Positions 34,390-46,700 of a stretch of 64,000 bases of DNA are shown in pieces. The notes beneath the pieces were generated by a model. The model was not told the origin of the DNA. It saw only the letters and a program-made list of their open reading frames with translations, and ran no database searches. How positions within the stretch are numbered: the first letter of the stretch is position 1; each line of letters opens with the position of its first letter. The stretch covers positions 174,679,692 through 174,743,691 of the forward strand of contig CP136061.1 in NCBI GenBank assembly GCA_032622095.1. Direction: 5' to 3'. A program made the position numbers and the translations under genes. The stretch is from Siphonodentalium dalli. Lineage: Eukaryota > Mollusca > Scaphopoda > Gadilida > Siphonodentaliidae.

Positions 34390-34424
34390 CTCACAAGCTT
34401 TCGTCTAACATAGACTTTATCAAG
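34390..34424 (-). ncRNA. Degenerate hammerhead-ribozyme-like motif
   Basis: On the minus strand TTGATAAAGTCTATGTTAGA is followed by CGAAAGCTTG. This has a hammerhead layout: a CTGATGA-like box (here TTGATAA), a stem GTCT/AGAC with loop ATGTT, then GAAA. Two core positions differ from consensus, so cleavage is unlikely. Penelope elements are known to carry hammerhead motifs, which supports the reading. Confidence 0.45.
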
Positions 34425-34623
34425 TGACAGACAAACGAGAAATGAGACAAGAAACGTTAAAGCTACATGAAGCGTTGATGATGACGTGATGACGTTGTAT
34501 CCCATGTATTAAAACAAGTTGATGGTTACCAAATTCTATTAGATATAAATTAGGACCTAGTGTATAGGTACAATTGAAAGGTATATAGCTGCATGTTAGT
34601 TGCAATAAGATATCACAATAAGA

Positions 34624-36352
34624 CTACAACCACGCGGACATGAATCCAGCATCTCTATTGATACCGGAATTGAAACTGTCAAACATTGAAATGTATTTTT
34701 GCTCTGTAATCCTGCGACTGTGAAGGTCCGATAGTCTTCCCTGTATCACTTGGACACGAATGTCCTTAACAGAATGGCGCAGAAGGCAGAAATGGTTCGC
34801 AACAGGCAAATCGTCGTGGTTGTTGATATTCTGTCGGTGGCCAGTGATTCGTCTACATAACGGCTGTCCAGTCTCCTATGTAGTGAACATCCGGGCATCG
34901 TGCGCAAGTTAAGATGTATACCACGCATGTGCTTCGACAGGTGAATAGACCCTTCGGAATGATCGGATATCCGTCTTTAGAACTAATAGTATCCGAAGAT
35001 ACTAGTTGGCATGTGCCACATCTTGGAGTGTTACACGGTTTGGTTCCGATAGAAAGATTAGACGACCGACATTGGCTAGAAACAAGCATCTGTGGTAAGT
35101 TAGGTGGTTGCCTAGTCGCCAGTAACGGCCTCTCCTTGAATATGTTCTGAAGTAGATCATCGCCGTCCAGAATTTGCTGGGACTGAACCAGAATGAGTCT
35201 CATTAGTTTAGTTGCGGGGTGATGTGTAACAACAAGCGGAACGCGTTCTTTAACGTCAGAACATTTATAAGCTAACAAATCCGTACGGTCCTTGGAAAGC
35301 GCCTTAGTTGTCTGCTTCTCCACAGTTCGCTTTTCATACCCGAGTTTCACGAATTCCGATTTTAATTGGGAGATTTGTTGTGTGCGAATGTTCGGATCCG
35401 AGTTGATTCGATGGTAACGTAAAGCCTGACTATATATAACAGATCTCTTAGTATGATCCGGATGAAAACTTGTAGAATGTAAGTAATTATATTTGTCAGT
35501 TGGTTTCCTATAAACAGCAGTTTCTAATTTCCCATCAGTTTTGAAAACTCTGACATCCAAGAAGCTGATAGTCTCTGTAGACTTTTCCATGGTAAACTTT
35601 AGGTTAGGGTGAACATTGTTAATTTTGTCATAAAATTCTTCAAGTTTTGACAAACCGTGCTCCCAAATGATGAAAATGTCATCTATATACCGAAAATAAA
35701 CTTTAGGTTTTAGCTCAATATTGTCCAAGAATGTTTTCTCAAAGTCAGCCATATATATATTGGCGAACTGAGGGGCCATGGGAGTGCCCATCGCGGTTCC
35801 CAATTTCTGTAGGAAAATATCTCCATTAAACTGAAAGTAGTTGTGGTTAAGAATAAATTCGGTCAATTTAGCGATGGTTTCGGTGGCCATTGAGGTGTTT
35901 CCAGAATATGAGATTAACGATCGTGTCAGAGCCTGTATTCCATCCACGTGATTTATATTAGAATACAATGCCTTTACGTCGAGAGTTACAAGTAAAGTTT
36001 GTTCATCAAAATCATCAATGCTGGAAATCTTGTTTAGAAAGTCAGTGGAGTCTTTTATATAACTGTGAGCAGATCGCGCGATAGGTTTGAGTTCGTCGTC
36101 TATCAGCTTAGAAATGTTCTCAGTGATAGTTCCACACCCTGATACAATTGGACGGCCTAGGACACCATGTTTATGTATCTTAGGAAGTGTGTAGAATGTT
36201 CCAATGCGGGGTGTCTGAACGACGGCCGGACGAACGAGATCTCTGTCGTTTTCAGGCAACGATTGTATGAGGTCCGCGAGTTCACATTGGAAAGCATCAG
36301 TAGGGTCTGCATCCAATTTTGTATAATAGTTTGTGTCATGGAGTTGGCGATT
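34624..36352 (-). pseudogene. Penelope-type reverse transcriptase with GIY-YIG endonuclease, frameshifted
   Basis: The frame open from 36472 holds the core. Its first 40 residues are minisatellite; then come TLPKIHK..GRPIVSG (about 95-112), LVTLDVKALYSNI (161-173), TAMGTPMAPQFANIYM (226-241) and catalytic YIDD (262-265), followed by FLDVRV. The C-terminus begins a GIY-YIG nuclease: VVYILTC and HYIGD near residue 530. A single-base deletion just after HYIGD stops this frame at 34853. The remainder of the nuclease continues in another frame (LPVANHFC..HSVKDIRVQV..RRITEQKYI..FDSFNSGINRD) and ends at 34624. Penelope elements copy RNA at the target using this enzyme pair. The N-terminal part is missing, so the copy is inactive. 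Confidence 0.92.
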
Positions 36353-36354
36353 AT

Positions 36355-37430
36355 ATATATCTTGTGGATGTATTATCATTGGTGGGTGTATAGGGATAAC
36401 TGTATTATCATAGATGGCGTGTATGATTATACAGTTAAATGCTGAATTGTCAAGTGTGAGATGTATATGCAAGTATGGATGGTATGAGTGGTCGTGTGTG
36501 CGGTTTGTTTTGTATATTTGGAAGGGCTAAATGGCCATTGATGAGGTTTACATGTAGACCTGGAGTATATATATATATGGGCTGCACATGTATACTGAGT
36601 GGTCATATGACTATATGTGTCGAATGGGTATATAGGTACAGGTAGTGACTGTATGGTTAATGGTGAGATTAGCACATGTATGTATACAAGTAGTGACTGT
36701 ATTATCATAAATGTAATGAATACATATACAGGGGTGACTAAATGGTCATGTGTCAGGCATATGCGTGTAACTGGTGTTCATGTTTGGTGACTCGTGGTGG
36801 TATGGTCATATGTAGGTTATACTGGTATACACACGTGTTGCTATATTGTCATGGGCGAGGGGTGTGTGTATATAGCGAGTGGCTATATTGCCATAGATGA
36901 GGTGCTTATGCATACATGGAGTGACTATACTGACATGACTGGGGTGTATTAGTATATCTTGACTATCTTGGCTATTCGGCTATGGTGTGACAAATAGGAA
37001 TACATGGAGTGACATGGTCAATGTTGATGTGAATATGTATACAAGGATTAACGATGATCATGTATGAATGTTTTGAATATATACATAACGGGTGACTATA
37101 TGGCCATAGTTCAGGTGAAGGAGTATACCAGATACATGGGTGAGGGTATGTGTGTGAAGCGAGTGGCTATATGGTCATTGGGGAGGCGCATATGTATACC
37201 CGAAGTGACTTTATGTTCATTGCTGTGGTGAGATGAATGGGTATACAGGGAGTGACTATATGGTTATGGGTCATGTTTAGGAGTATATTTGGTGTGCCTG
37301 CATTGTGACCCGTGGCTGTATGGTCATCCGTGGTCATGGTTCAGGTGTACATGTATACAGTGGGTCACTATATTATGTATATGGTGTTTATGTGTATATG
37401 GAATGACTGTGTGATAATGGGTGGCTTTCC
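36355..37430. repeat. Minisatellite, forward orientation (right of the Penelope insert)
   Basis: Continuation of the 33780 array: GTGACTATATGGTCAT, GTGAGGTG.ATATGTATACA in about 18 diverged units. Confidence 0.85.
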
Positions 37431-37545
37431 ACGCTTAACGTTTCCTCCATGTACATAAACACCATCAAGACGGAGAACTCTATGACATGACCTCTCTATT
37501 GATTAGCATATCCTTGAGTTATTGTGGAAAGCGATAGCCACCCAA
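37430..37545. repeat. Centre of the palindrome
   Basis: GGGTGGCTTTCCAC (37421-37434) faces GTGGAAAGCGATAGCCACCC (37524-37543) around a unique 90-bp spacer, the point where the minisatellite changes direction. Confidence 0.75.
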
Positions 37546-38030
37546 GATACACATGAACAACCCACCCATTACATCAGTAAATCCATTTGTATATAAACAC
37601 CACACAAATGACAACATAGTCAATCACTGTATATCAACCGACACATTACCATATAGTCACTCTATGTATACAATTCACCACATTCACGATCATACAGTCA
37701 CTCATTGCATCTATATTCATCTCACCATGGACCAAACAACCACTACATGTATACCTATTCGCCATACCCATCACCATACCCATGAATCAATCCAGGTATA
37801 CATATACACATCACCAATGGTGAGCCCTTCCAGATATACCAATAACCGCACATACGACCATAAGTTCCATACTTGCCATAATCATACACGCCATCCATGA
37901 TCATACATCTACTCCCTATACACCCCCAATGATAACACATCCACAACATATATAAATATACGTCCCACCAGTTACCAACCATCATATTGGGCCAGAATAC
38001 CCACATATCATGGTTCATCTCAGTTCCGTC
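37545..38030. repeat. Minisatellite, reverse orientation
   Basis: The same unit as at 33780 but reverse-complemented: CATATAGTCACTC, TGTATACA, CACCATT. Both long frames over it (115 and 87 codons) are repeat translation. Confidence 0.85.
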
Positions 38031-38034
38031 TCAA

Positions 38035-39217
38035 AGTTCTGCCCATTTCCTTTCAATAATATGACGAGAATCACAAAAGAGGTTCTCCGCAAAATTCCAT
38101 ACTGCAACTTTAAAATTAATTTGTCATGCCCCATACGGAACTGAGACAAACATAACATCGAACGTAGTTGTCAGTTAACTAACAAACACGTATAATAACC
38201 AAGTGAGCCATTTTGGAAGCCATCTTGATCAACTCAGTATATAAACATCGTAGTGTGACACATTTAAGATAGACAAAAACAATAAACACCTTTAATACCA
38301 AAGATAGTTGCATTTTACCTGAAAAAATGGTCGAATACTGAAAAGTTAATTTTTGCTGATATTTATGTCAAGTTTGTGAGTGAAAAATTCAATTTTTCTG
38401 GTGATGTCAGTGGTGAAAATGGTAAAATGATCCATGGTGCATCATACATGTCAGTATTCAATGTATAGAATACAGAATAGCCAATTGTATAAATCAACTA
38501 CAACTTGTAAGCGAATGCAAGACACCCTGGGGCTATATTTACCATTTACATATATTTTTGCGGCCATTTTGGCAGCCATTTTAAGTCAAGGTAAGAATTT
38601 TGGTTTCAGTGAGTTTAAATATTCATAGGTAATGATATGCCTCACTTACATTACAAAGTTCTTTTCATTTTTGTTGAAATATGACAAGAATCCCAATTGT
38701 GTTTTTTTGGGAAATGTTATACCGCATTCTGTAAAATCGAAATTTTGAGGGATCGGAAGTGGCTAGGACCTCAATAATTCCATATTTAATTGCTCCAATC
38801 ATCAGATAATATACAAAATACAAAATAAAGTCATATTACAATACCAGTTCCAATCAGCATTAATTGATCTAGAAGACATTTGTGAAAAATTGTCTTATTT
38901 TCAACTTCCGGCGACCATCTTGGATTGTGAGTTTCAATTTTTGGCCCAGAAAAGTGTCATTATGTCTTATCTTCACGGAAATATATACATTTGTATAAAT
39001 TTTACTAGATTTTCCCGCTATAATTTGCATAAAACTGACTTGGGGGTCTGATCTGAAAAATGGCGGGCATGATGGACGCCATCTTGCCTGTAGTCTACAC
39101 GGTTACTTTTTTTCTCTAACATTACATAGAAATTGAAAGACACAATACGGAACAAAATGATTGGGGTAAAGTTAGGTCCCAGGGGGTGCAAGTGTACCCC
39201 TATTAGCCCCCGGACTA
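38035..39217. repeat. Right arm of the 6.7-kb palindrome
   Basis: Reverse complement of 32505-33655. Compared with the left arm it carries an extra block at about 38750-38800 (GGGATCGGAAGTGGCTAGGA). It ends in CCCCTATTAGCCCCCGG. Confidence 0.85.
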
Positions 39218-39219
39218 AT

Positions 39220-40000
39220 ACTTTATAGCATGCTATTATAGAATGATATGCGATGGGCAAGAAACTTAGTATTATAGCGGCATCCGTTTCGGAAGCCTCG
39301 CAAGTTACTCGGCTTTTCGTTGGGGATATTGCCACTGTGTTGTTTCAGCTATCTAAATTAATTATCGAATTCCGACATACTTGGCTAACTGAGTGATCCC
39401 ATATAACCGTCCATTATCGGAAATGTACTTAGTGTAACGGGTATGGAACCAAGCTAACTGTTTTCTCGGCAGAAAAAAAGGTCGTATAAATTGAAATTAT
39501 TTGATATCGAGGCATAAAGTTGTTTCAATTTTGCCGGGAAAAAAAAATTGTTTCAAAAAAGTCGTATAAGCTCATTTCACACTTTTCTCTTTATAGACTG
39601 GTGTAAAATCGTCAGTTTCACAATATTTCGATGCCCGGGATGTGCATCGATGGATTTGAGGCACTGTTGTTCTTCTGAATATAACATATCAAACTATAAT
39701 CATTTTTTTGTCTCTCTTGTAAAATGACTAAAAAGTGCGGGAATTTTGTATACGACATGTTTGAATCCCACCGACGATATGTAAAGAACGGAATCGGAAA
39801 CGAAATAGAAGTATTTCTGATGAGGATAATTGTTACTGCCAATTAGTCTAATAACACCTAATACCTAAAACAATGCAAATAAACTACTATTGGAAAAATA
39901 ATATACTAAAAATAAACTACGATGGAAAATCCACGATCATCTAGGCCCTAGATCTATGTATAACAAAAATCCAACATAAAACGTCTCAATCGGTACCCAT
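39220..40000. other. Gene-free stretch
   Basis: No gene. Carries GTCGTATAA words at 39481 and 39560 similar to those left of the palindrome. Confidence 0.4.
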
Positions 40001-40004
40001 TTCG

Positions 40005-40912
40005 GGAACTGGACTACCCGCCCCTGAGACAACCCGCCCGTCTGCTGTTTTCGGGGCGGGTCGTCCCGATAAACACGGGCGGGTTGTCCCGAAATTGTTA
40101 ATAGTAATTATGTTCTTTTATGTTCTTTGATGATATATTATCAAAGACTTTGACCAACAAAACATGTGTTTATTCATTAATTATGTCAATGCGTTGACTG
40201 GAATGACACAATGTTTTGACAACTTAACAGCACTTAAGGTAAGTGAAGACTAATTAAAAGGGGTGCTTTCAAAACAAACATTTGATGCAAAGGGTTAATT
40301 ATCACAGCTTAGGCTTCTACACCATGGTGCCACTTTACAGACAAGGCTCAGACAGTAACTAGTAACTACTAGAGTTACATCAGGAGGAAGATACGCGAGT
40401 TCTGGGAAGATTGCATGTCCATACCACCACGATCTCAAAGCATATCTGCGCCGAAGATTTCCGAACAAATATATACGTCGATATATCACTGAAAATACAT
40501 GCTTTATTTCTTATATTTTTCGTTAAATTTGAGATTGATTCGTTTGAACCAGTTAAAAATATTTAGCCAGCGGTTGGAAATATATTCCAAATTTAGACCA
40601 TGGGAAGAAAATCTAGGAGTTTTCGTCGCTCTGAAACATTTATGGTACTACATAAATATGATGATTAAAAATTAAGAAAAAGATTGTGTCTGATACCATT
40701 GCCACTGACAATCTACATGAAGAAGCCGATGATACGTCTCAATGACTGTCCGACGCCAAAAACTTCCTTATTAAATTTTGTTTTTAAACTTTGTTAATAT
40801 CATATTATACTTCGTTACGTTCATTAAACTCGAATAAACAAAAAAAATTTCGGTGAAACGGGCGGGTCGTCTCGGGGGCGGGTAGTCACCGACCCCCGAT
40901 TTCACCGAGTGT
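40005..40912. mobile_element. TIR element with GC-rich ends, about 0.9 kb
   Basis: Left GACTACCCGCCCCTGAGACA-ACCCGCCCGT (40014-40044) and right ACGGGCGGGTCG-TCTCGGGGGCGGGTAGTC (40857-40888) are inverted. Extra CGGGCGGGTTGTCCCG words lie subterminally at the left. The interior is AT-rich and non-coding. I could not identify a clear target duplication. Confidence 0.65.
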
Positions 40913-40934
40913 CTGTTCACTTTTTCATACAACA

Positions 40935-41160
40935 ACAAATCGAACGATAAAAGTTTCAATCGGTACCAATTGACTTAGCGACGTAATGCGTTCACTCTTG
41001 GATTTTGATCGTAGAATCGGTACTGATTTTACTATTCGTGATGCTACTAACGTGATTACACTCTCCGAATTACAGATTGTTTTCCAATTCAAAAGTCTTG
41101 AATACAATCGGTAAATGGCAATCTGTACCGATTGGAGTTTTGAGATGACCCCTAACTTAG
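40935..41160. repeat. Dispersed repeat with CAATCGGTACC words
   Basis: Begins CAATCGGTACCAATT and ends CTGTACCGATTGGAGTTTTG followed by AGATGACCCCTAA, the same ending as at 1695. The two ends are partly inverted. Confidence 0.55.
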
Positions 41161-41891
41161 CCTTAAAGTAGGTACCCAAATGTGCCGTTTGAGATATTCA
41201 TTGTTTTATCGATATTGCGTTGATATAAGTATCCTATTACTTTATACTCGGTAATTATATATGCACAAATACAAAGAAGCTTCCCAAGATGCATTTTAGA
41301 TATTTGCATGCACACTTTAAATAGGGGTGCCATGATTAATCGTATAATCGATGAACCATTGATAAAGCCGATAATCGATTACCATTTCCGTCGTCGATTA
41401 ATCTCCGTTATTTATTTCGGACGTCGGAAATTGTCGGGTATTATTGAATACCGTGTTTGTTTTACTCAGTTTAATCTACAGCCGAAGGTTTAACAACCTT
41501 TGATCGTGCATCAGGGAGATTCTGACAACATGAGTATACTAGATGTTACTAGTACAGGCTGTCACTTATTGTGTGGTGACTGCTGAATGAAACTCACTAT
41601 TATCAATTACTTAACTTGTTCTGAGTCCTGAAATTTCTGGGTGAGGGGGGGCACCTTTGTGATTGTTATCAACACTCTGGAAGTTTGCTGAAACTTATAG
41701 TTTCCATAACATTAAATTCCTTTTTTTAGGAACCGCCGGCAGTCAGTCATGCATTCCAGGGTTGGGGCGATTACATGCCAATGTAATCAATTACGATTAC
41801 AATTACTTTTGATTTACATGAGTACGATTACTGATTACTTTTTTCAACGATTACCATTACTTTAGTAAATGTAATCGATTACTTTTTTATG

Positions 41892-42195
41892 TTTACCCAT
41901 ACCATAGTATGGTAAACATAGTGTCGTTGCCCGGATTGACCACTCGTCGTTCGTCCGTCTGTCTGTCTGTCTGTCTGACACTTTATTTGGGTTTGATCCA
42001 AGTTTTTGTTACAGAGTTATGGCCCTTTTTCAACTTAGAATTAACGCATTCTGCCATAACTCAAACATTTTTTATTTGATTGGAACCAAATTTGGTATGT
42101 GAGTTTCACAGCCCAAAATACAGATCGAGTCCGAATATGGGTTTGATCCGATTAACTTTAAAGGAGTTATGACCCTTTTTCGAGAATTTTTTTTT
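41892..42195. repeat. Second copy of the TACCATAGTATGGTA repeat
   Basis: Same landmarks and order as 7636-7920, including GTCCGTCTGTCTGTCTGTCT and TATGGCCCTTTTTCAACTTA. Confidence 0.85.
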
Positions 42196-42425
42196 TTTTA
42201 TTTAGCTCCTTGCTAAATTTAGCATATACAAATATTAAATTTTGTTTGAACTTTAAAGGAATACGGTCCTGAAAAAAACAATATTATTTTCTTTCAATAT
42301 ACCGATAATATATATATAAAATGTCCATTGGGCGCATATAATCTAATATTCGGCCGCCAATCGTTATTTTTATAACGATTAAAAAAAATTCCGAAGTTAG
42401 CCGAAGATTTTGTTGTAGACGAAGT

Positions 42426-42495
42426 CACGTGATCATCAGCCCGATCACGTGATTGTCACATGTAAACAGAAGCATAGCATGTGATCGATCACGTG
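42426..42495. promoter_or_regulatory. Cluster of three CACGTG motifs
   Basis: CACGTG at 42426, 42446 and 42490, each in a GATCACGTG-like context, within 70 bp. CACGTG is the E-box bound by bHLH factors. No gene start is demonstrated downstream; the 99-codon frame at 42594 is unrecognised. Confidence 0.3.
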
Positions 42496-42894
42496 GTAAC
42501 TGATTGACAACGCATAGATACGCGACAGCGGTATTTTAAGTTTGCATGTAGTCGATCGCGGCCTTTGAAGATTGTCGCGTTATCACACTGCGAATGCAAA
42601 ACTTCGCCGAAAACATCGCCTTTCTCGTAATTAAATGTCTTTATCGTGTTATTATTACTATTATTATATGTATCGCGATGTGTTGTTACTATAAAGCCAT
42701 GCCCGTATATTATTCAGTTTTGCGTGCATTTATCTATATAAACGCGTGCTCGTGTTTATATATATTTTTCCGTTACCGGAATAGTCCAAGTTATATTATA
42801 TATGCATATCAAGATTGCATATATACGCGAAGACTTGCACAGTTATTAGGCAATTATCATCTCGTAAACATTCCAATTTCCAGATGCCATTAGT

Positions 42895-43760
42895 CGTGTG
42901 TCAATAAAGAGCGTTTCGTTTTAATTTATCGTAACGCGGTAAAACAACACAAAATTGGTTTATTGCTGTCGGATTTAATCAATTATAATCAAGTCATTCA
43001 TTACCAATATGATATGATAAGTTCAGATTTCCTTGGTTATGAATCATGTATATATTTGGGCAATATGGTGTTTATATATATTTCGGAATATTGCTTCCCC
43101 CACCCCAAAACAATCTAGCCGACTGTCACTGATGGAAATTCACTGCATCTATGCATGGTTATTGGCCTATAAAATTAGCACTCTAGCGATGCTGTCTATT
43201 GAATATACAGGTTATAAATCGACCTCTATGTGTCAATTACGCATAACAATAGGGTTATAAAATATATAAATGTTCGCCGTGGTTCGTTTAAACATCCAAT
43301 CATATATAACACTTTTTGAAGGAGGGATAATAATCCGGTTTAATATTGAATCACATATTCAAGTGCTCTTTATTCGCAATATATCGTAATAGTGAACGCT
43401 CTTTATTGTGTCAAGGTAAAGGGACTCGACTTAGAACAGTTGTTCTAGTGATTGTTTACTGATTACAACAATACAGGTCAATACATGTACATGAACTTCC
43501 GATATACATGCTTTATATATCCTTCCATCATTGTCATAGCAATTTCCGCTTTATTAAACTCTTTTTATTCGTACCATATTAGGAAAACTCTTAACATGGA
43601 ACGCTCTTTATTGAGCCATGGTGAAGGAAATGGGGACTTAGAATAGTTGTCATCGTGAATTATTCATCAACATACTCCCCACTTTAACTGCAATTGTATG
43701 TATTCGTAACCATGACTGACTCGTCAAATTAAACGCTCTTTATTTGGTATATGTAATCGG
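42895..43760. repeat. Repeated AACGCTCTTTATT motif
   Basis: AATAAAGAGCG (inverted) at 42905, GTGCTCTTTATTCG at 43365, and GAACGCTCTTTATTG at 43395 and 43597; AAACGCTCTTTATTTGG at 43731. The stretches after two of them (GGACTCGACTTAGAACAGTT and GGGGACTTAGAATAGTTG) are also related, so this is a degenerate tandem of about 140-200-bp units. Confidence 0.65.
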
Positions 43761-46700
43761 TTTCTGATTTTGCGCAACGAGTTTCCCACAGAAATCCTGC
43801 CAAATGTCACGTAAACGAACATCGTTTGGAAATGAATGCAGCATATGTCTAACTGAGAGTCACTAGAATGAATGAATGATTGTAAATACGGGACACTCGG
43901 GGCATATATACGGAAAATTAAAACAACATCGCGAACACGCACCCGAATAAAGTTCACATGCCGGCTCGTGTTTTTATAAGCTTTATACGAAAGTGTTATC
44001 TACCCCGCTCAATCGTCCCTCTATATTTTTTGTCAAAACAATACCGTAACTTTCCAAACAGCACTTAAGACAAATCACAAGTGAAGATAACTCACCGCGC
44101 GATGACAATTCACCATGTGTACACAATGCTATTGATATGCCCCGCCGTAATTCCATTACACTCACGCGCTGATGTCGATTCCGGATTTTCCATCGCCATA
44201 TAGGTAGACATAATTAACTCCGACTCCGATTCCCTGTTTTTAATTAGTTTACCTCGCTTGACGTCATGCGAGGTTTTGCGACGGAGATAGCCGACAACCG
44301 GTGGTGGTATTATTTATTTATTTCTCGGCTTATTTATTACGCGATTTTTATGGGACTTGAATCATTGTGATCACAATAGGGGTGGCTTTCCGATAGAGTT
44401 TTGTTGTTTCACGAGGATAGTAATCCTTTAATAACAATAAAAAATTAAAATTAAAAAAAATTAAAATATTGACACTTTCATTTATTTTAGTTTTACACGA
44501 TTAATTAGGTGTGATATCCTGTTTTGAAAATATGAAGATTTTATTGCAATAGTTTCATGTAATATAATGATATCAATAAATTACCATGTGATCATCCAAC
44601 ATCCAGAGTATATGAGAGGATTTTTATAGATGTTGTCATTCCAAGTGAAATCTGTTATGAAATGAGTGATGACATATGATACAGAGCTCTGGTGGGTCAA
44701 GCAAGATAAACAACACTGGTGGCTGGCTGTTTGTTTATTCTAACTGTCAAATTGATTAATGTCAGCACAAGACTGGTGTTTTTCCTATTCTTGAAATTTC
44801 ATTACAGGGTGAGATAAGGGCCCCCCCTCACCTATATAAGTGTCTTCTAAATTCCATTAATTTGCTTCAAAAATAATTAACCCTTTCCAAGGTTTCCATA
44901 GACACATGCTATAATGTACATGGACTCTTCCTCATATCTCTTAATATCTATTGGGTATCTTTGCACACTATTCACTTCTATCAATTTTGGGTATTGACTG
45001 ATTAATTGATTTTTGAAAAATATATTAACCCTTCAGACACGTGCTTTCAATTTGAAATTAAAACAACAGCTGATAGCCAATATGATTTATCTATGCAATG
45101 GGAAACAGGCAGATAAATATACATGACTATTGTAAGTGATGACTTGTTTTGAAAATCAATATGGTAGATGTTAGTATTTCCAGGAACCTTATTTTCCCAT
45201 TTGTTCACATTTTCATGGTTGATTGAATTTTAGGGGCCACAGAGCACTTAGAAGATTAACATTGAAGGTTGTGGCTTTTAGTGCCCAAGCTACTTGTAAA
45301 ACATTGTAATGTGTGAAACCATTCAAATGAGGGCTAACTTACTTTCTTTTATATGAACGATTTAGTGGTCATAGGGGCCAGTATCCCCATCATATTATGT
45401 CTGTATAACATTATATAGATAATACTTTTGAATTGTATAAACCTCATATATTTTTGAAAACCATACACCCCTGTTATGAAACACTTAATCTTATTTAATA
45501 CACAGGTCAGATCTGATCTTATATCTGTCCATGTTTGATAAACAAATAACTGGGGGGAAGGGGGGTAATTAAAGTACCATTTAAATACGAGATGGAATCC
45601 CCTACATATATGTCGTTCTAAGCAGTCTGGCTTGTCAACAATTATAATTTCTCTTTAGAAGTGAATAATAAATTTTTAATATCTGGCATGTCAAAAGTGG
45701 CAAAGATAGGGATTTATCACTTTTGCTTCCAATGAGTTAACTTAAACTCCTAAACATGTCCTCCGAAATCACTAAACCATTGGATCTCACAGTGAGAGGT
45801 CCTTGTGTGAATAGGGACAGAGTTATGAGATTTAAAACTACTCCTCCCCAACCCAAATACTTTAACCCTTTCTTAAGACAAATTATTTGAGCTTTTGATT
45901 TCAAGTTGGGTACTGATATATGGATTAATTCCTGTGATCATATCTTTGACAAATTATCAGTTATGGCTAGTCGCTATCGCCAAGGTATGGGTTAAACATC
46001 TGCCGATCGTGATCGGCCTCTCGTTATTACATATGATTACAATTGTTAATTTCCAACCATTTTGATCGCATAGGAATAAATAATTAAATAAATCAAATTA
46101 AAATATCAAATTTGATTGAATAAAAACATCACTACATAAAATGGAAACAAGTAATGACTGAAACAATATAGAGAAGCAAGCAATAAACACATAGACTTTT
46201 TACATTTACATGTATTGTCAGGTTTCACCATGAAGTTGTCCAAAACTTATTGGGAATATATTATGTTTTATGTGTATTTATTTATGTAAATATATTTTTT
46301 AATTTTCTAACATGCATTGAAAATAACATATACTATTTATGAAGCTATCATTAGAAACAATTATAAATTATTTGCATATTCTGTTAGATTCAATACCCAG
46401 CAATGAAAATAACACTAAGATTTATTTGATGATCATCCATTCAGTTGATATCCTGATTAGGATTAAATGAGGCTTATTAACTCCATGAGTGAAGTAAATG
46501 AAAAACCAGCTAATTAGGTCTACTGATGTACATCACACCTTCTTTGTTCAGTTAATTAGACCTGTGGTACTGGTGTGACTCTACAGTCATTGTCTACAGC
46601 AATCTCAATAATATATAATCCTTATTGAAGTTGGCTAGCCTATTTTATTCTTATTAGAACATTTCATTGTCTGTATCATAAGTGTATTGCCATACAAGCT

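Larger units (their letters stand above)
34310..36352 (-). mobile_element. Penelope-like retroelement, 5'-truncated
   Basis: A minus-strand insertion in the minisatellite. It spans from an abrupt 5' junction near 36350, where minisatellite translation gives way to RQLHDTNYYTKL, to a 3' untranslated part ending near the (TA)n tract at about 34305. Coding content is a Penelope-type reverse transcriptase and GIY-YIG endonuclease, broken by one frameshift. 5' truncation is usual for target-primed insertion. The 3' region contains a degenerate hammerhead-like motif (34390-34424). Confidence 0.88.
32505..39217. mobile_element. 6.7-kb palindromic (fold-back) element with minisatellite core
   Basis: The left arm 32505-33655 and right arm 38035-39217 are reverse complements over about 1.15 kb at roughly 80%. 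Matching landmarks: CTAATAGGGGTAC / GTACCCCTATTAG, AATGAAAAGAACTTTGTAAT and its complement, CATTACCTATGAATATT, GACATCACCA, TATGGGGCATGGCAAATT. Between the arms, a minisatellite runs in one direction (33780-37430) and in the opposite direction (37545-38020). A Penelope-like retroelement is inserted at 34.3-36.35 kb. No transposase was found. Long TIRs plus tandem repeats resemble Foldback-type elements; the family is not one I can name. Confidence 0.8.

Noticed and set aside
33981-34505. 174-codon minus-strand open frame
   Set aside because: Covers minisatellite, a (TA)n tract and the Penelope 3' UTR; composition is Tyr/Ile/His-rich repeat translation.
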